A stretch of DNA of 64,000 bases. Source: Oxalobacteraceae bacterium (GTDB taxonomy: Bacteria > Pseudomonadota > Gammaproteobacteria > Burkholderiales > Burkholderiaceae_D). Position numbers and translations under genes: made by a program. The notes under the pieces were generated by a model. That model was not told where the DNA came from. It did not search any database and was given only the letters and a program-made list of their open reading frames with translations. Within the stretch, counting starts at the first letter, position 1. Every line of letters begins with the position of its first letter. The stretch spans positions 87,844 through 151,843 of the forward strand of contig JAUYNR010000047.1 of assembly GCA_030698225.1 (NCBI GenBank), read 5' to 3'. Positions 8,118 through 16,567 of this stretch are shown here, piece by piece.

Positions 8118-9305
8118 TCAAGTCTGCATGCCGGCATCGCTTGCATCGTTGTCGCGCGTTAATTTTTCAAGCCTCGCCAGCAGTTTCGGTATCGAGGTGC
8201 CGCAGTTGGTCTTCTGATAACCGAGGTGCGCGCCGTTTTCTGCCACGCCGGTTCTGGCCGTTTTTTGCAGCGTCTTGTCGTGCAGCGCGATAGCGCAAAT
8301 CACATCGTAGGACCTTCTCGAAAAACCGCTGCTTAATATTCTATCCAGTTGCTCGGCCAGCGCATCGCACGCATGGTCCGGCTGGCCGAATGCTTCGAAA
8401 CATCCGGCCGGAAGCAATCCGAGCGCCGCGTTCAATGGATCCATTTTCGTCTGCAGTTCCGGCGGCGGCGATGACAAGTCCTGCCACAAGCGGGCGGCTT
8501 CGGCTGCACTATTCGCGCCGACGAACCGGGACAGCGTGTTCAGATACGGTGCAGCGCCGTTTATGGTCCGGCCCAACTCGATCACGTCGCTGCATGCCGC
8601 TCGCATCGAGCGCGGATGCAGGATCAGCGGCGATTGGGTCGATGCTTGCAGCGCCCTGATGAGCGGGGCGTCGGGCGGCACGGTGATCTTCTCCGCACCA
8701 CCGCTGGCGACACGCTGCAAGCTGGCATGAATGGATTCCGGCGTCGCTTGCGCGGCCATGTCGACCAGCGTGCCCTGGTCGAGGTTGATCCACATCACGC
8801 GCTGCTGGCGCAGGATGGTCGGCAAGCGTATCGCCAGTGCCGATGGTGCCGGCCGGCAGGATGGAATCCTGAACTGGCTTACCTGCGCATCGAACGTGTC
8901 TTTGAAGATATTCCGGATGGTTTTTTCATCCATTCCGAATGTTTTCGACAGCACGGTAAACGGCTGACGCAAGGCCATTTTCCAGACACTTTGCACCAGG
9001 CGCGTGGTTGCGCGGTGATGTGCGGAGATCTGCGACACCAGCTCATTGAAGGTCACCAAGCACTCGCGGCAACGCAAACGCCGCCGCTTGATTTCCAGAA
9101 ACACGGCTTTTTTCCTGATCGGCAGGTCGCGGATGCGCCAGATCATCTTGCCGTATCCGACCACTGCGGCAGAGTTGCAGGCAGGACAGACAACCGGCTT
9201 GCTCTCGGTTTCGAGTCCGATCAGGATCGCGGCATCGGTTTCATGCATGTAGAGCAGCCGTACGCCTTTTAAAGGCATGCTCCAGGTCGCTGCAGGTACG
9301 GGCAT
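8118..9305 (-). CDS. ISL3-transposase-like protein without visible DDE triad (possible domesticated regulator)
   Basis: 395 residues. The N-terminal third looks like an ISL3-family transposase: a zinc ribbon with CPAC at 40-43 and CREC at 79-82, then a helix-turn-helix-like stretch at about 98-137 (MDEKTIRNIFKD). The remainder follows the order of a DDE domain only loosely (VMWINLDQGTLVDM, then ITVPPDAPLIRAL), and the acidic residues expected in GIDE and VxxD motifs are not evident. The start has AGAGGA six bases upstream. No terminal repeats flank the gene. Instead a 27-bp inverted repeat lies upstream, between it and divergent terC. This suggests a transposase retained as a DNA-binding regulator, but a decayed IS remnant is the alternative. 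The frame itself is intact. Confidence 0.6.
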   Translation of the reverse strand: MPVPAATWSMPLKGVRLLYMHETDAAILIGLETESKPVVCPACNSAAVVGYGKMIWRIRDLPIRKKAVFLEIKRRRLRCRECLVTFNELVSQISAHHRATTRLVQSVWKMALRQPFTVLSKTFGMDEKTIRNIFKDTFDAQVSQFRIPSCRPAPSALAIRLPTILRQQRVMWINLDQGTLVDMAAQATPESIHASLQRVASGGAEKITVPPDAPLIRALQASTQSPLILHPRSMRAACSDVIELGRTINGAAPYLNTLSRFVGANSAAEAARLWQDLSSPPPELQTKMDPLNAALGLLPAGCFEAFGQPDHACDALAEQLDRILSSGFSRRSYDVICAIALHDKTLQKTARTGVAENGAHLGYQKTNCGTSIPKLLARLEKLTRDNDASDAGMQT

Positions 9306-9337
9306 TGCGTCATCCTCTGGCTCAAACTGCTAAAAAA

Positions 9338-9485
9338 TTATATCGGATTAATTTATGGTTTTTGTGCGGCTGGAATCATCGCATGAAATGGCAGTTTAAG
9401 CCAGCATCCCATAGGCAACCCGCAGATATTTCAGGTATGCTGAAAAGCCGTACAATCTCAAAAACAATAAATTAATCCGCTATAA
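9338..9485. promoter_or_regulatory. 27-bp inverted repeat, likely operator pair between divergent genes
   Basis: Left arm 9338-9364 and right arm 9459-9485 are reverse complements with two mismatches in 27 bases; the shared core is CGGATTAATTTAT. Arms are 94 bases apart. The left arm covers a minus-strand TATAAT (9342 to 9337) suited to the transposase-like gene. The right arm ends one base before a TTGACA box facing terC. Placement on both promoters suggests dual control by one protein. Confidence 0.6.
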
Positions 9486-9486
9486 A

Positions 9487-9515
9487 TTGACAGTTCACTA
9501 TTTTATAAAGCTAAT
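9487..9515 (+). promoter_or_regulatory. Candidate sigma70 promoter for the Ter operon
   Basis: TTGACA at 9487-9492, 17-base spacer, GCTAAT at 9510-9515 as a weak -10. It directly abuts the right arm of the inverted repeat and lies about 120 bases ahead of the terC-like start. Confidence 0.45.
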
Positions 9516-9636
9516 CGGATGTGGTATTGTTCGGCTTGATCGCAGCGCCGGTCTTTCAAGCCTGGCCGCCCCAGTTATTTCAAAAAAATTTTTCATATCG
9601 CTTTTTCACCCTCTATACCGGTTTTAGGAAATCAAC

Positions 9637-10692
9637 ATGAAGCATTTCAGGGTGTCATTTTTAGTGACCATTATTCTGCTCGGACTCGCGGCATGGTGGG
9701 GTTACAGCATCGGCGGCCCGGCCGGCGCAGCGCAGGCCTTCTTCATTGCGGGCATCCTGTCGATCATGGAAGTTTCCCTTTCCTTCGATAACGCGGTGGT
9801 GAATGCGTCGGTGCTGCGGACCTGGGATCCGTTCTGGCAAAAGCTGTTCCTGACGGTCGGCATCATCGTCGCGGTGTTCGGCATGCGCCTGGTCTTCCCG
9901 ATTCTGATCGTCTCCATCGCGACCGGCCTCGGACTGGTCGATGTGATGACGATGGCCCTGAATACACCGCTGGAATATTCGCGCCATCTGACCGACAACC
10001 ACGCGCAGGTCGCCGCTTTCGGCGGCTCCTTCCTGCTGCTGGTATTCCTGAATTTCGTGTTCGATCAGGACAAGGAATTGCATTGGCTGGGCTGGATTGA
10101 GGAAAAGATGGGCAGGCACGGCAATGAGGGCTTGTCGAACTTGCTGGCGCTGCTGGCGGTGTTCGGCTGCATGACCCTGGTTCCCGAGGAGCAGAAACTG
10201 TCGGTTCTGATGGCCGGTGTCGGTGGCATCGCGGTGTATCTGGCAGTCAGTTTCCTCAGCGGCTTGCTGGAAAATGAAGTGGGCGATCCGGCCATCGGCG
10301 ACGTGGTCAAGCGCGGCAGCATCGGCGGCTTCCTGTATTTGGAAGTGCTGGACGCATCGTTCAGTTTCGATGGCGTGATCGGCGCCTTTGCAATCACTAG
10401 CGACGTGGTCATCATCATGTTAGGCTTGGCAATTGGCGCGATGTTCGTGCGTTCGATGACGGTTTTCCTGGTACATAAGGGCACACTGGAAGAGTTCGTT
10501 TTCCTGGAGCATGGCGCGCACTACGCGATCGGCATCCTGGCGCTGATCATGCTGGCAAGCGTGAAGTTTCATATTTCGGAATGGTTCACCGGCCTGTCGG
10601 GCGTTGCCTTCATCGGCTTGTCATTGTGGTCTTCGGTGCGCTACAAGCGAAATCAAAACGGCAATGCGCTTGAATTGATATCCGACAAGTAA
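9637..10692 (+). CDS. TerC/DUF475-family integral membrane protein
   Basis: 351 residues with about nine hydrophobic helices. The two signature acidic membrane motifs of the TerC superfamily are present: SLSFDNAVV near residue 50 and DASFSFDGVIGA near 245. Such proteins are proposed to handle metal ions at the membrane and to anchor TerD-type proteins in Ter stress systems. AGGA precedes the ATG. It is the first gene of the cluster, with two TerD proteins directly downstream. The length and motif spacing fit the DUF475 branch better than classic E. coli TerC. Confidence 0.85.
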   Translation: MKHFRVSFLVTIILLGLAAWWGYSIGGPAGAAQAFFIAGILSIMEVSLSFDNAVVNASVLRTWDPFWQKLFLTVGIIVAVFGMRLVFPILIVSIATGLGLVDVMTMALNTPLEYSRHLTDNHAQVAAFGGSFLLLVFLNFVFDQDKELHWLGWIEEKMGRHGNEGLSNLLALLAVFGCMTLVPEEQKLSVLMAGVGGIAVYLAVSFLSGLLENEVGDPAIGDVVKRGSIGGFLYLEVLDASFSFDGVIGAFAITSDVVIIMLGLAIGAMFVRSMTVFLVHKGTLEEFVFLEHGAHYAIGILALIMLASVKFHISEWFTGLSGVAFIGLSLWSSVRYKRNQNGNALELISDK

Positions 10693-10720
10693 CCGCATTT
10701 ATCTAAAGGGATAATCAGAA

Positions 10721-11299
10721 ATGGCAATCAGCTTGCAAAAAGGCGCTAACGTCAACCTCTCCAAAGCAGATCCGAATCTGAAGCAGGTGCTGCTCGGTCT
10801 CGGATGGGATGCGCGTTCCGCCGATGGCGCCGACTTCGATCTCGACGCCAGTCTGTTCATGGTCACCGAAAGCGGCCGGGTGCGCAGCGATTGCGACTTC
10901 ATATTCTATGGACAGCTGCGCTCGTCGTGCGGCGCGATCGAACACACCGGCGATAACCGCACCGGTGAAGGCGACGGCGACGACGAAGCGCTGAAGATCA
11001 AGCTCGAGCAGGTGCCGGCAAGCATTACCCGGCTGGTGGTGGCAGTCACGATTCACGAAGCGCAACAGCGCAAGCAAAACTTCGGCATGGTGCATGGCGC
11101 GTTCATCCGTCTGGTCAATCTCGAAACGGGCGTCGAAATTACCCGCTTCGATCTGTCGGAAGATTATTCGACCGAGACGGCGATGGTCTTCGGCGAAGTT
11201 TATCGTTACGGCGGCGAGTGGAAATTCAAGGCAGTAGGGCAGGGCTATGCGGGCGGTCTACGCGCGCTGGCCATTCATCACGGCGTGGATGTACAGTAA
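10721..11299 (+). CDS. TerD-family calcium-binding stress protein (1)
   Basis: 192 residues, one TerD domain covering the whole protein: [15 protein letters not shown] start, LGWDAR, acidic [21 protein letters not shown] loop, and the closing [16 protein letters not shown]. TerD domains bind calcium through conserved aspartates and act in tellurite, phage and stress resistance; molecular mechanism is not settled. AAGGGA precedes the ATG. It is 28 bases after terC and about half identical by eye to the next gene, so the two probably arose by tandem duplication. Confidence 0.92.
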   Translation: MAISLQKGANVNLSKADPNLKQVLLGLGWDARSADGADFDLDASLFMVTESGRVRSDCDFIFYGQLRSSCGAIEHTGDNRTGEGDGDDEALKIKLEQVPASITRLVVAVTIHEAQQRKQNFGMVHGAFIRLVNLETGVEITRFDLSEDYSTETAMVFGEVYRYGGEWKFKAVGQGYAGGLRALAIHHGVDVQ

Positions 11300-11340
11300 C
11301 AATGTCACCACGGTTTTAACTTTCTCAAGGAGCATGATCC

Positions 11341-11916
11341 ATGGCAATTAGTCTGCAAAAAGGCGGCAACGTCAATCTGAGCAAAGAAGCGCCTTCCCTC
11401 ACCAAGATGGTGATCGGCCTCGGCTGGGACCCGCGCGCAACCGACGGCGCGGCGTTCGATCTTGACGGCAGCGCGTTCCTGCTGAAGGCCGATGGCAAGG
11501 CCCGTTCCGACGCCGACTTCATTTTTTACAACAACCTGAAATCGGCCGATGGCTCGGTCACACACGCTGGCGACAATACCAGCGGCCAAGGCGAGGGCGA
11601 CGATGAAAAAATCATGGTCGACCTGACCAAGGTTCCGGCTGATATCGATAAAATCTCGATCGGCGTCACGATCCACGATGCCGAAGCACGCAAGCAGAAT
11701 TTCGGCATGGTCGGCAAGGCATACATCCGCTGCCTCGACGCCAATGGCGACAAGGAAATCGCGCGCTACGACTTGTCGGAAGACAGTTCGACTGAAACCG
11801 CGATGATCTTCGGCGAAATCTATCGCGCCGGCGCCGAGTGGAAATTCAAGGCGGTCGGACAAGGCTTCGCAGGCGGGCTCGGCCCTCTGGCCCGGTCGTT
11901 CGGCATCAGCGCTTAA
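11341..11916 (+). CDS. TerD-family calcium-binding stress protein (2)
   Basis: 191 residues, whole-length TerD domain with the same landmarks as its neighbour: [42 protein letters not shown], and [17 protein letters not shown]. The aspartates expected to hold calcium are all kept. It is followed by a strong terminator, so terC and the two terD genes may form a separate, more abundant transcript. Confidence 0.93.
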   Translation: MAISLQKGGNVNLSKEAPSLTKMVIGLGWDPRATDGAAFDLDGSAFLLKADGKARSDADFIFYNNLKSADGSVTHAGDNTSGQGEGDDEKIMVDLTKVPADIDKISIGVTIHDAEARKQNFGMVGKAYIRCLDANGDKEIARYDLSEDSSTETAMIFGEIYRAGAEWKFKAVGQGFAGGLGPLARSFGISA

Positions 11917-11947
11917 TATATCCCGGACCGGATCAACCGGATCACGT

Positions 11948-11988
11948 AGGCTGGGCTGATACAGCATTGGTCCAGCCTGCTTTTTTTC
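11948..11988 (+). terminator. Rho-independent terminator after second terD
   Basis: Stem AGGCTGG (11948-11954) / CCAGCCT (11972-11978) followed by GCTTTTTTTC. It divides the Ter cluster into a terC-terD-terD unit and a downstream part. Confidence 0.8.
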
Positions 11989-12073
11989 GTGTTTTTGGTG
12001 TTTTTCGCGGATCAGGTTTTCTCCCGTAGCCGCAGCGTCCATCGAAACGCATCCACCGTAGGGAATTCTCCGC

Positions 12074-12775
12074 ATGACAGTATTTACTTCCACCGGCGAT
12101 GTCGATCCGTTTTTGCATGTTGCGCTGAGCAAGGGCGACAAGATCTATTGCGAGTCCGGCGCGATGGTGATGATGGAAGCCACGCTGGACCTCAAAGGCA
12201 AGATGAACGGCGGACTCGGCGGCGCGATCATGCGCCGGCTTGCCAATGGCGAGTCGTTCTTCCAGCAGCATATCGAAGCGGTGCGGGGCGACGGCGACTG
12301 CCTGCTGTCGCCGGCGCTGCCCGGCGCGCTGGAAATCATCGAGGTCGGCAAGCGCCAGTACATGCTCAACGATGGCGCGTTCGTGGCCGCGACGTCGGGC
12401 ACCGAAATGAAGGTGCGCACGCAAAACATCGGCAATGCGTTGTTCGCGCAGTCCGGCGGCTTCTTCGTGATGGAAACATCCGGTGCCGGCCAGGTTGTAG
12501 TGTCCGGCTTTGGCTCGATGTTTCAACTCGATGTCGCGCCCGGCAAGGATGTGATCATCGACAACTCCCACGTCGTCTGCTGGGACAGCACGTTGCAATA
12601 CCAGATTTCGGTGACCACCGGCAGTGCCGGCGGTGGCGGAATCGGCGGCATGATCGGCAACCTGGTCAACAGCGCCACCAGCGGCGAAGGCATCGTGCTG
12701 CGCTTCAGCGGCTCGGGCAAGGTGTATGTATGTTCGCGCAATCCCAGTTCATTTGCCGGGCTGATGAAGAAATAG
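12074..12775 (+). CDS. AIM24/TIGR00266-family protein
   Basis: 233 residues of the AIM24 (tryptophan RNA-binding attenuator-like) beta-sheet fold. Landmarks are SGAMVMMEATLDLKGKMNGG near the start, FFQQHIEA, GALEIIEVG and the glycine-rich SAGGGGIGGMIG near the end. The molecular role is unknown; relatives frequently travel with TerD genes, where a membrane-linked scaffolding role has been suggested. No signal peptide. It stands alone between a terminator upstream and a 257-base spacer downstream, so it may have its own promoter. Confidence 0.82.
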   Translation: MTVFTSTGDVDPFLHVALSKGDKIYCESGAMVMMEATLDLKGKMNGGLGGAIMRRLANGESFFQQHIEAVRGDGDCLLSPALPGALEIIEVGKRQYMLNDGAFVAATSGTEMKVRTQNIGNALFAQSGGFFVMETSGAGQVVVSGFGSMFQLDVAPGKDVIIDNSHVVCWDSTLQYQISVTTGSAGGGGIGGMIGNLVNSATSGEGIVLRFSGSGKVYVCSRNPSSFAGLMKK

Positions 12776-12883
12776 GAATTTGATGTTGCCCGTATCCGTC
12801 ATCGCGCAAAGTCTTGTCCACGAAATACACGACAGGCACGAAATAATGGTGGGTGGCTGGTCGTGCAGGATGCGATCGATATG

Positions 12884-12954
12884 AGGAGTATATTTTTAGG
12901 CGCAATAATAATATGCGGAAAATGCCATAAAAACGGCAATACATATTAGTGTAT
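12884..12954 (-). repeat. Dispersed palindromic intergenic element, copy B
   Basis: On the minus strand the core TATGGCATTTTCCGCAT is identical to copy C at 54130. The left end reads ATGTATTGCCG and the right end AAAAATATACTCCTC. It fills part of the spacer between the AIM24 gene and the next TerD gene. The rest of that spacer shows nothing else I can name. Confidence 0.7.
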
Positions 12955-13032
12955 TAAGAATCATCCAGTATTCGTGCCTTTCGTGGACATTTTTTAACAT
13001 CGGTAACAACGCAATCAATCAAGGAGAACAGC

Positions 13033-13614
13033 ATGGCGATCAATCTGGCAAAGGGCCAAAAAATATCCCTCGACAAAGAGGCCGGCGTTAAATTAAGCAA
13101 AATCATCATGGGTCTGGGCTGGGATGCGGTGAAGTCCAAAGGCTTCCTCGGTTTTGGCAGCAAGACGCAGGAAATCGATCTCGATGCATCCTGCATCATG
13201 TTCGACGAGCAGGGCAATCAGACCGACGCGGTATGGTTCCGGCAGCTGAAATCGAACGACGGCTCGGTGGTCCATACCGGCGACAACCGCACCGGCGCCG
13301 GCGATGGCGATGACGAGCAAATCGTGGTCGACCTGACGACAGTGCCGGCCAACATCAAGAGCCTGGTGTTTACGGTCAACAGCTTCACCGGCCAGAATTT
13401 CTCGCAAATCGAAAACGCAACCTGCCGCATCGTCAACGCGAGCGACAACAAGGAAGTTGCGCGCTTCAATCTGTCGACATTGGGGGCCCATAACGCGCAG
13501 ATCATGGCCAAGATCTATCGCCATGGCGGCGAATGGAAAATGCATGCGATCGGCGAAATCGGCAATGGCCGCACCTTCGCCGAACTGATGCCGCAAATCA
13601 CTCCGCACCTGTAA
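13033..13614 (+). CDS. TerD-family protein (TerZ/TerE-like)
   Basis: 193 residues, single TerD domain diverged from the two upstream copies. It has an insertion of about eight residues (KSKGFLGFGSKTQ) before EIDLDASCIMF and ends in GEWKMHAIGEIGNGRTFAELMP, closer to the TerZ/TerX type. GDNRTGAGDGDDEQ keeps the acidic calcium loop. A strong AAGGAG precedes the start. It opens the downstream block; the ATP-grasp gene begins seven bases after its stop. Confidence 0.9.
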   Translation: MAINLAKGQKISLDKEAGVKLSKIIMGLGWDAVKSKGFLGFGSKTQEIDLDASCIMFDEQGNQTDAVWFRQLKSNDGSVVHTGDNRTGAGDGDDEQIVVDLTTVPANIKSLVFTVNSFTGQNFSQIENATCRIVNASDNKEVARFNLSTLGAHNAQIMAKIYRHGGEWKMHAIGEIGNGRTFAELMPQITPHL

Positions 13615-13621
13615 GGAACCC

Positions 13622-14644
13622 ATGCAGCGCGTCTGGTTCAATAAAACGTTTTCATCGGTTGCAGCAGCGATCCGCCTGATTCGCCAGGCGGATGTTGCCG
13701 GCGACTATCAGATCGTGTGCAGCAGCACCAATCCGCACGCGCTGGGTTTTCTCACTGCGCACGAAGCGGCGATCGAACCGGCCGGGCTGAAAGGCGCAGC
13801 CTACCTGGACTGGTGTCTGCATTTCTGCCGCAGCAACGGCATCGGCATTTTTGTGCCGGGCAAGGAAGCCGGCCTGGTTTGTGCCGCACGCGAACAGTTC
13901 GCCGCCGTTGGCACCCGCGTGCTGTGCGCGGCGTCGCAGCAAGTGCTGGATCTGCTGCACGACAAGGCGCGCTTTTATCAAACGGTCGATTTGCCGTTGG
14001 CGCCGCCGGCCGCGTTTCGGGTGGTCGAGAATGCCGGGCAGTTCGACTGCGCGTATCGCGAACTCAGACAAGCGCATCCGAAGCTGTGCGTCAAGCCTTC
14101 GCAATCGGTGTACGGACTCGGCTTCAGCATTATCGATGAAGAGCGCTCTTGCGCACAGCTGTTGCTTGCAGGCGTGCAGTACCACATCGGTCTGGACGAT
14201 CTGCGGCGCGGGTTCGCGGCCATGGATGGTTTTCGCACCATGCTGCTGATGGAGTATCTGGATGGGCATGAATACAGTGTCGATTGCGTCGGCGATAACG
14301 GGCGGCTGGTGTGCGCGATTCCCCGCAAGAAGGCGATGGTTGCCGGCCAGGGGCAAACGATAGAGCTGCGCGACGATATCCTGGAAAGCACCAGGCAGCT
14401 TACCGCCGCCTATGGCTTGAACGGCGTATTCAATGTGCAATTCCGCGAAGGGTGCAACGGACTCGGCTTGCTGGAGATCAATCCGCGCATGTCCGGCGGG
14501 ATTGCGATGGCATGCGTTGCCGGCCCGAATCTGCCGTATCTGGCCTTGCGCGGATTCGATCGCGGTTTCGATGGTCTACAGATACCGGCGATCCGCGCAG
14601 GAATACGCGTGACGGAACTGGCACACGCGATGGAGTTGCCGTGA
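13622..14644 (+). CDS. ATP-grasp enzyme of the Ter biosynthetic module
   Basis: 340 residues. An N-terminal pre-ATP-grasp region with SSTNPHALGF is followed by an ATP-grasp fold with KPSQSVYGLGF (nucleotide-binding lysine/glycine loop), LLMEYLDGHEYSVDCV (strand with acidic residues) and the metal-binding LLEINPRMSGG. Family members join a carboxylate to an amine or thiol using ATP. In Ter clusters they are proposed to build part of a nucleoside-like metabolite together with the PRTase, HAD and CitE-like enzymes next door (Anantharaman, Iyer and Aravind model). Substrate is unknown. GTGA overlaps the next gene. Confidence 0.87.
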   Translation: MQRVWFNKTFSSVAAAIRLIRQADVAGDYQIVCSSTNPHALGFLTAHEAAIEPAGLKGAAYLDWCLHFCRSNGIGIFVPGKEAGLVCAAREQFAAVGTRVLCAASQQVLDLLHDKARFYQTVDLPLAPPAAFRVVENAGQFDCAYRELRQAHPKLCVKPSQSVYGLGFSIIDEERSCAQLLLAGVQYHIGLDDLRRGFAAMDGFRTMLLMEYLDGHEYSVDCVGDNGRLVCAIPRKKAMVAGQGQTIELRDDILESTRQLTAAYGLNGVFNVQFREGCNGLGLLEINPRMSGGIAMACVAGPNLPYLALRGFDRGFDGLQIPAIRAGIRVTELAHAMELP

Positions 14645-15843
14645 GCGCAGTCATTCAGCGGCCATCCAGCGTGCCGGCCGAAGTGCGCAGCGTCGCGCTG
14701 CCGACTGGCCTGATGCAGCTCAAGGTCGACGCCGGCGCGTTCCGGCTCGATGACCTGATCGGGTTTGCTGCGCGCGCCAACGCCAAGCGCGGCTTCCTGT
14801 TCCTGAGCAAGGTATTGGGCAAGCACTGGCCGGCGACGCCGCAGGCGATGCGCGCCATCCATGTCGCGCTGGCCGCGCAGGTGCCGGCCGATTTGCCGGG
14901 CCCGGTGGTGTTCATCGCGATGGCCGAGACGGCGATCGGATTGGGGCAGGGCGTTTTTGAAGCGTATCTGGACGCCCATCCTGAGCGTACGGCGCTGTTC
15001 CTGCATACCTCGCGCTATCAGGTCGGAGATACCCCGATCATCGAGTTCGAAGAAGCGCACAGCCACGCGCCGCGGCAGTTCCTGCATATGCCGACAGACG
15101 CCCGCCTGCGCGATCTCTTGCTCTGTGCGCGTTCGCTGGTGCTGGTCGACGACGAAGCCAGCACCGGCAACACCTTCCTGAATTTGACCGATGCCTGCCG
15201 GGCGCTGAATCCGGCCATCGAGCGCGTGCATCTGGCGACGATCACCAACTTCATGGGACAGGCAGCCAACGATGCGCTGTCGCAGCGCTTCGGCATCGCG
15301 GTCACGATCGGCGCCGCGCTCAGCGGCGAATATGCATTCGCCGCCGGCCAATTGCAGCAGGCCGCCGCTGCCGCCCAGCTGTTCGAAGCGCATGCGGAGC
15401 GCGGCGCCAGCGCCGCATTCGGCCGGCTCGGCGTGGACCGTCGGCTGCAGCTGCCGACCGATCTGGCCGCGCGTCTGGGCGCGTCGATCCGCGCTGGCGA
15501 GCGCACGCTGGTGCTCGGTACCGGCGAATTCATGCACATGGCTTTTCTGCTGGGACGCGGACTCGAACAACAGGGCGTCGATGTCGCGCTGCAGTCGAGC
15601 ACCCGTTCGCCGATTCTGCAATGGGGCGCGGTCGGCCACGCGCTGACCTTTCCCGACAACTATGGCGAAGGCGTCGCCAACTTCATTTATAACGTCGCGC
15701 CCGGCCAGTACGATCACGTATTCATTTGCCACGAGACACCGCCGAACGCAGCGCTGCAGCAGTTTGCGGATGCGGTCGGCGGCCGTTTGTTTCATTTTTT
15801 GTCCGAGAATAATATTGAAGAAATTCCTGTTCGTCGACCTTGA
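14641..15843 (+). CDS. Phosphoribosyltransferase with C-terminal TRSP domain
   Basis: 400 residues from GTG 14641, which overlaps the stop of the ATP-grasp gene. The PRPP-binding loop is LVLVDDEASTGNTF near residue 165, typical of orotate-type PRTases. The C-terminal 130 residues start with LVLGTGEFMHMAFLLGRGLE and contain SSTRSPI, giving a TRSP-type domain known from Ter-linked PRTases. The probable reaction is transfer of a ribose-phosphate to a base-like acceptor. An upstream in-frame extension to 14311 overlaps the ATP-grasp gene and is rejected. Confidence 0.85.
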   Translation: MSAVIQRPSSVPAEVRSVALPTGLMQLKVDAGAFRLDDLIGFAARANAKRGFLFLSKVLGKHWPATPQAMRAIHVALAAQVPADLPGPVVFIAMAETAIGLGQGVFEAYLDAHPERTALFLHTSRYQVGDTPIIEFEEAHSHAPRQFLHMPTDARLRDLLLCARSLVLVDDEASTGNTFLNLTDACRALNPAIERVHLATITNFMGQAANDALSQRFGIAVTIGAALSGEYAFAAGQLQQAAAAAQLFEAHAERGASAAFGRLGVDRRLQLPTDLAARLGASIRAGERTLVLGTGEFMHMAFLLGRGLEQQGVDVALQSSTRSPILQWGAVGHALTFPDNYGEGVANFIYNVAPGQYDHVFICHETPPNAALQQFADAVGGRLFHFLSENNIEEIPVRRP

Positions 15844-16567
15844 CGACACCCTGTTCCAAACGCCGGGCAAATGTGCTGCGGAAGAAGACTTGCGTGCTGC
15901 CGCCTATCTGAAGGATGGCGCCGCCTGTTCGTATACGACTGCGCGCCAGCGCGCGCTGTTTGAAATGATGCAGCGTGAAATGACGCTGATCCCGGCCACC
16001 GCGCGCAACCGCGATGCGTTGAGCCGGGTCGATCTGCCGTTTTCCAGTTACTCGATCATCGATTACGGCGGTGTCGTGCTGGAGCCGGGCGGCGCGGTCG
16101 ATGCCGTTTGGCTCGACACGATGCGCGTCGATATGGCGCGTGCGCTGGATGGCTTGCAACAAGCGATGCAGATCATCGACCAGTATTCGGCCAGCGCAGG
16201 GCTGAAAGGTCGGGCCCGCCTGATCGAGGATTGCGCGACCCCGTTCTACATCGTGCTCAAGGATCCTGAAAAGATTTCCGAGCGACTCGAACAAGTCGAG
16301 CGCGAGGCGGTCGCGCCCTGGATTGCCGCTGCCGGCAAGGATTTCTTCATCCACCGCAACGGCAACAATCTGGCGGTGCTGCCAAAGTCGCTGAACAAGG
16401 CGCGCGCGGTCGAATACCTGCGCCAGCGGCTGGTAGCCGAACATGGCGAGATCATGACGCTGGGCATGGGCGACAGCAAATCGGATGCGCGCTTCATGGC
16501 CGCATGCGACTACGCGATCGTGCCGAGCGGCACCCAACTGGCGGCACTGACGCTGGCGGCGTTATGA
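15815..16567 (+). CDS. HAD-superfamily phosphatase
   Basis: 250 residues from TTG 15815, the only start candidate near the first conserved strand. LFVDLDDTLFQT carries the nucleophile and acid/base aspartates (DxDxT), and GMGDSKSDARFM near the end carries the metal-binding aspartates. A cap of the Cof/sucrose-phosphatase type lies between. The gene overlaps the PRTase by 29 bases, implying translational coupling. It probably dephosphorylates the intermediate of the module. The weak TTG start and poor ribosome site suggest low translation unless coupled. Confidence 0.82.
   Translation: MKKFLFVDLDDTLFQTPGKCAAEEDLRAAAYLKDGAACSYTTARQRALFEMMQREMTLIPATARNRDALSRVDLPFSSYSIIDYGGVVLEPGGAVDAVWLDTMRVDMARALDGLQQAMQIIDQYSASAGLKGRARLIEDCATPFYIVLKDPEKISERLEQVEREAVAPWIAAAGKDFFIHRNGNNLAVLPKSLNKARAVEYLRQRLVAEHGEIMTLGMGDSKSDARFMAACDYAIVPSGTQLAALTLAAL

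Noticed and set aside
9338..9485. 27-bp inverted repeat as terminal repeats of an insertion sequence
   Set aside because: Both arms lie upstream of the transposase-like gene and enclose only 94 non-coding bases.
14311..14640. Upstream extension of the PRTase-TRSP frame
   Set aside because: Out-of-frame reading of the ATP-grasp gene; GTG 14641 gives the standard overlap.
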